Both the position numbers and the translations under genes were made by a program. A DNA stretch of 64,000 bases from Amorphophallus konjac (lineage: Eukaryota; Streptophyta; Magnoliopsida; Alismatales; Araceae). Under the pieces are notes generated by a model, which searched no databases, was not told the origin of the DNA, and was given only the letters and a program-made list of their open reading frames with translations. Positions 60,051-64,000 of this stretch are shown here, one piece after another (the stretch's first letter is position 1; the number at the start of each line of letters is the position of its first letter). The stretch spans positions 294,054,642 through 294,118,641 of the forward strand of contig CM040123.1 of NCBI GenBank assembly GCA_022559845.1, read 5' to 3'.

Positions 60051-63000
60051 ATGGCAGGCGGTGCGCACAAGCGGCAGAGGGTGAATGCCCCCGATGTGGT
60101 GGACTTGGAAGATGAGAACGCCATGGAGGAGGCTCCTCCCGCGGACGGTGTTAACGAAGAGGAAGAAACCAATGAAGAAGAAAGGGAAGATGGAGAAGAA
60201 GAAGATGAAGATGATGGTGACGATGATGAAGACAAGGATGACGATGAGGAAGACGAAGGAGATGAAGAAGGAGGGGAAGAAGAAGAACAACCGCCGTTGG
60301 CGGCGGCGGTTGCCCCTCCACCTGGCCAACCGCGGCGGCCACGGCAACCCCGGCAACCCCTCCGGGGAGGGCTGATCGTGCCCGAATGACGCAAGGTAGA
60401 CCCCCCCAAACCCCCAATTTTACATTTTATTTTTCAATTTATTTTCAGTTTTTCTCCATTTCCGTAGCCCTCGGGTGACACAGATAAATGACGCCCCCAG
60501 GGGTGTCGTTAATTAAAACGACGGCCAAAGTAGGGTCATCAATTCAAATTATTTTATTTTCTGAAAATGATTAATGCGTGAAGTCACGCCCTACAACATA
60601 TCGTCATTTTAAAATTTATCATGTTTATCGATCTCGCTGTTAATTTCCATGCCATTTCATTTATTTTAAAACATATATGCCTCCGCTTATTTTATTTCGC
60701 ATGTTAATAACTTTGAAACCTCAGAAAAACAACGCCCCCCACTGGGGCGTCAATTCATTAAGCAACGACCACAACGGTGGTCGTCAATTCAAGATTTTCC
60801 AGAATTGTAATTTAGGACGAAAATTGCTTTTTAAACAGCCCCCCCCCCACAGGGGCGTTACTTAAACAAATAACGACCCTGGGATGGGCGTCAATTCAAA
60901 ATTTCTCAGAACTTAAGGAAATTACCTTCAAAACAACGCCCCCCACAGGGGCGTCATTTAAATAAACAACGACCCAGGGTGGGTCGTCAATTTAGAGGTG
61001 CGTCAATTAAATAAGCCACGACCTTGGGTAGGTCGTCAATTAAGACATAGAACAAATGTAACAGCAAATGAACTTAAAATGAATATCCACATGAAAACTT
61101 TAAGTGAAAATTTTATTTTTGTTACATGCAGCGGTTGATGAGGACGCGGATCTCTTGGGTCCAAGTCCGAGCAGCTTATTACGGACTCCCCAAGTTCCAG
61201 AGGGCTAGGGTAGATGCTATGGGATTCGGACCCTTCCTTAGTATAGAGCCTGTGAGACCAGACCTACCCTTGATCCTGGTGCTTAGAGAGAGATGGGACA
61301 GGACTAGCAGGGTATTTCTGATGCCATGGGGTCATATGGTTCCCACCCTAGAGGATGTCACTAAGATCACCGGGTTGAGGGTAGACGACGAGGCAGTCGG
61401 GATCACCTTACCCGATTATAGCGAGCTTACGCAGAGACTGCTAGGTCTAGAGACAGTTTATGAGACGCCTAGTGAGTGTAGGACCATCTACCGCACCGAT
61501 CTTACCATGGCTATGGGGTTGGGTGATTCTAGGCAGAGGTCGAAGGAGTCTCTAGAGCAGTTCTCATAGAGGCTGATTGATGGGGCTAAGGCTGCCTATT
61601 ACCAGGACCCAGCAGACAGAGAGAGAGCAGATCGAGACTTGAGGAGATTCTTATTCCTGATGCTCAGGAGGTTATTACTAGGCACGAAGGGCGACATCAT
61701 GAACTGTCGCTTCCTGGGGATTCTCGAGGATCTAGAGGGCATCGACAGATACGCCTGGGGACCAACGTTGCTGGCGCACTTGATGGCCGACTTATCTACA
61801 GGGACAGGTCGAGAGACGACAGTCAGCGGCTTCTCACCTTTTCTTCAGGTATGCATTTTCATTTTTTTCTTTTTCTTAAATGTATGTAAATGCTTTACTA
61901 ATGCGATCCATTGATACAGATATGGAGCCATTTATACATGCCGATGGGGCATATCGACTCACGGCCTGGAGATGGGGGATCTTTTCCTCTAGCACGGTGC
62001 TGGCTACCAGTGGTGACTGGAGCCCCACTCGCATACGAGCTGCGAGTGTTACGACGGGAGTTCCGCGACTTCCCCGCCTCACTGGTACGCATGCTTAATG
62101 TGATGCAAATTTTTTTTATTTTTATGGAATATGATATGATATGATATGATGGATGATTGTGAATGCAGGTGAGGTGGAGACCATATGAGAGGATGACTGA
62201 CGAGGGCCAGCCGTGGGTTGTAGCGGGCCGACCTCGCTTCGGGTATGAGCTTTGGGTTCATTGCCTAAACGATATTGAGCCGTTACGGCTTAGGCTGGTG
62301 ATGAGGACCCTCGGCCTACACCAGGAGTGGGTCGAGGTTGGAGAGCCGCGAGGAATAGGCAAGAAGACACGCAGTCCCACGAAGGTGATCGACTGGAGAG
62401 CTCGGTTCCCTGACCAGTATGCCGACTGGAAGCGTGGCGGGACTCGAGTCACCTCACAGGCGGTGGACAGCTCTGAGTACCTCCGACGCTACTGGGAGGT
62501 TTACGCCGACCGACCCCAGATGAGGGTCTTGGGGGTATGTATGCATGCACTTATTTCTAAATTAAATTGCGAATGCTTTGTATTTCTATTATGCGACTAA
62601 TATGTAATGAATGCAGGACGCACGGGACATGGTGACGATGGACTTGCAGGTCCACCTCCACAGCCTAGAGGCCCAGCTGGCTGCCACGCAGGCAGATCTT
62701 GAGACCCTGGTGAGTGTTTAATTTTTCTATATGCAAATGAATTACTGAATTATTGATGATTAGCCACTGACAGTCTCAATAAATGCAGCGTGCCCAGCAG
62801 GGAGCAGCGGTGAGAGAGACAGGAGAGGCCTCCAGCTAGAGAGGACCTAGTGCAGAGACGACTGCACTAGCAGAGCAGTTGGCTGGAGCAGTGACATGGG
62901 CCGAGGCAGCAGAGCGCGACCTCGCCACACGGGTATGCCTTAAACCTTAAACTTTCATTCAATTATTTATATGATATGCTCATGAAAAATTGTGTTTACA

Positions 63001-63628
63001 GACTAAGGAGCTACGGGCCTCTCTTACCTGCATCGAGGAGGGATAGCAGGCGATGGCCACCTAGGTGAGTTATTTATTTTCAGTTGTTTATTGCTTATCT
63101 CTTGAATTATTGAATTATATATATGGAACTGATGATTTGTTTGAATGTTTGCAGACCTCGGAGTTACATGCAGCACTTACCCAGGCTGCTTTAGCCGGGA
63201 CGGAGTTGGCCATCGGCGAGTAGCGGGTCACGGAGCTCGAGAGGGCCTTGAGGCAGCGAGAGGAGCTGCCCTAGGACGTTGCAAAGTTGCGAGTCGCCCT
63301 CGATATGGAGCGGAGGGAGCGTGCCCGGGAGCGCGAGGATCACCAGGCGGACCGTGCAGAGCTTGCGGCTTTGAGGGCCCAGCTAGCCGTTACCCAGGAG
63401 CGGCTGCGGGCGACCGAGGAGCGGCTTCAGCGAGGCCGAGAGCGAGCGTGGGCTGCGGGGTACACCTTCACCAGCTCCACCTTCGTGGCGGGTTCCTCTC
63501 TCCTGTAGAGGAGTGAGGCAGAGGAGCAGGCTTGAGCTCCAGCTACTTCTCGGGGGTCCATGCCCCCTCCACGAGTGCCTCATCGGGAGGACGAGAGTAG
63601 GAGAGAGGAGGGTGGAGGCAAGAGCTGA
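60051..63628 (+). pseudogene. PMD2: acidic domain + plant mobile domain + coiled coil, 8 exons
   Basis: Inferred exons: 60051-60395, 61131-61848, 61920-62084, 62169-62534, 62617-62709, 62789-62932, 63002-63064 and 63155-63628. Every intron is GT-AG and every junction except the first acceptor side is clearly phase 0. Exon 1 has a basic AHKRQRV motif and a long D/E-rich tract. Exons 2-4 hold the PMD (GFGPFLSI, then WGHMVPTLEDVTKITGL, then VRWRPYERMTDEG). Exons 5-8 encode Q/E/R-rich coiled coil. In-frame stops: TGA 60387, TAG 61567, 62837, 63044, 63062, 63221, 63272 and 63506, and TGA 63533. Each is one C-to-T step from CAG or CGA. There are no frameshifts. The final TGA is 63626-63628. Confidence 0.72.
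60480..61045. repeat. Covarying hairpin array inside PMD2 intron 1
   Basis: Ten or eleven units with flanks aaac/caac and gtcaattc occur. Stems: acgcccc 60732-60738 with 60744-60750; cgaccac 60766-60772 with 60777-60783; acgaccca 60969-60976 with 60980-60987 (loop ggg); acgacct 61018-61024 with 61030-61036. The stem bases differ between units but pair in each. The array fills most of the 735-bp intron. Confidence 0.85.
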
Positions 63629-64000
63629 GAGACTTACTTGTACTCCTCCACCCTCACACCTGTACTCAGATATACATTTGACATATATATGAGATTGAGA
63701 TTTTTGTTTACCTGAGCACTTGTGGACTTGTGTTTTCTTTCACTTTCTCACCTTTTTGTTCTTGTTCGTTTGTTCGTGCCCTGCGCCTGTAGTTCACACT
63801 TAAACAAACAGATTAATCCATTTGTCCGGCTTGACCCCTTGCTCAATAAGCAAGGGATTGTCTCTTCTTTGACCTTGTTGACGGGTCAAGGGGCCAAGCC
63901 TCTAATTAATAAAGGCGGATAATGAAAATATATAGGGAAATGCAGCATGCAAGCAAGCAAATGTCAACTTTTAAAATAAAAGATGTCCATACGAAAATGC
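63629..64000. other. PMD2 3' flank with nested inverted repeat
   Basis: After the PMD2 stop the sequence is non-coding. At 63828-63841 ggcttgaccccttg pairs with 63887-63900 (13 of 14 bases). Inside it, ccttgct (63837-63843) pairs with agcaagg (63849-63855). AATAAA occurs at about 63909. The structure resembles the hairpins elsewhere in the region or a transcript-end stem-loop. Confidence 0.55.

Noticed and set aside
60023..60409. Serine-rich open frame on the - strand
   Set aside because: It is the complement of the D/E-rich tract of PMD2 exon 1, which has a good start context and continues into spliced PMD exons.

Overview
This window is plant nuclear DNA made almost entirely of nested transposable elements and their remains. 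Evidence for a plant: Ty3/gypsy chromovirus and Ty1/copia Sirevirus-type polyproteins, LTRs with plant TATA boxes, primer binding sites complementary to initiator tRNA-Met (tggtatcagagc), endogenous caulimovirid (pararetrovirus) remnants, and intron-containing plant-mobile-domain (PMD) genes. An angiosperm with a repeat-rich genome is likely; I cannot name the species. I see no intact host gene and no tRNA or rRNA gene.

Layout. (1) 1-14205: Gy1, a Tekay/Del-like gypsy element on the + strand. Its 5' LTR runs in from outside the window, the PBS is at 1965, gag-pol at 6070-10423 has in-frame stops and one frameshift, and the 3' LTR is 10504-14205. Its leader holds Mini, a very young element on the - strand (2045-5920) with two 1.89-kb LTRs around only 94 bp, and a TSD of acatg. 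(2) 14206-18660: repeats, then a decayed caulimovirid genome. Its RT core is deleted and its RNase H region is split by a 655-bp Mutator-type MITE with a 9-bp TSD. (3) 18660-20527: non-coding. (4) 20528-22541: part of a Tekay-like LTR on the - strand (Solo1). (5) 22542 to about 45350: Sire2, a + strand Sirevirus-like element with a gag and an env-like ORF but no pol. Its env-like ORF is split by Solo2, a 3.1-kb - strand solo LTR (28612-42670, TSD aagat). Solo2 is itself split by Sire1, a full-length young Sirevirus (31485-42456, TSD tcaat). (6) About 45360-53524: Sire3, a - strand Sirevirus with a degenerate gag-pol and two incomplete LTRs. (7) 53525-57500: LTR-like non-coding sequence. (8) 57500-64000: two PMD genes in the same direction, PMD1 with a frameshift and PMD2 with nine in-frame stops but intact splice sites, set among arrays of short hairpins.

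The nesting gives a relative history. Differences counted by eye between paired LTRs are about 2.4% for Gy1, about 0.2% for Sire1, and one substitution plus one microsatellite indel for Mini. Sire1 is younger than Solo2, which is younger than Sire2, which is younger than Solo1.

The strongest unexplained pattern is arrays of short inverted repeats. They occur in the LTRs of both superfamilies and around and inside the PMD genes. Stem sequences change between units while pairing is kept. A second pattern is decay almost only by nonsense codons one C-to-T step from CAG, CAA or CGA, with reading frame and splice sites preserved.
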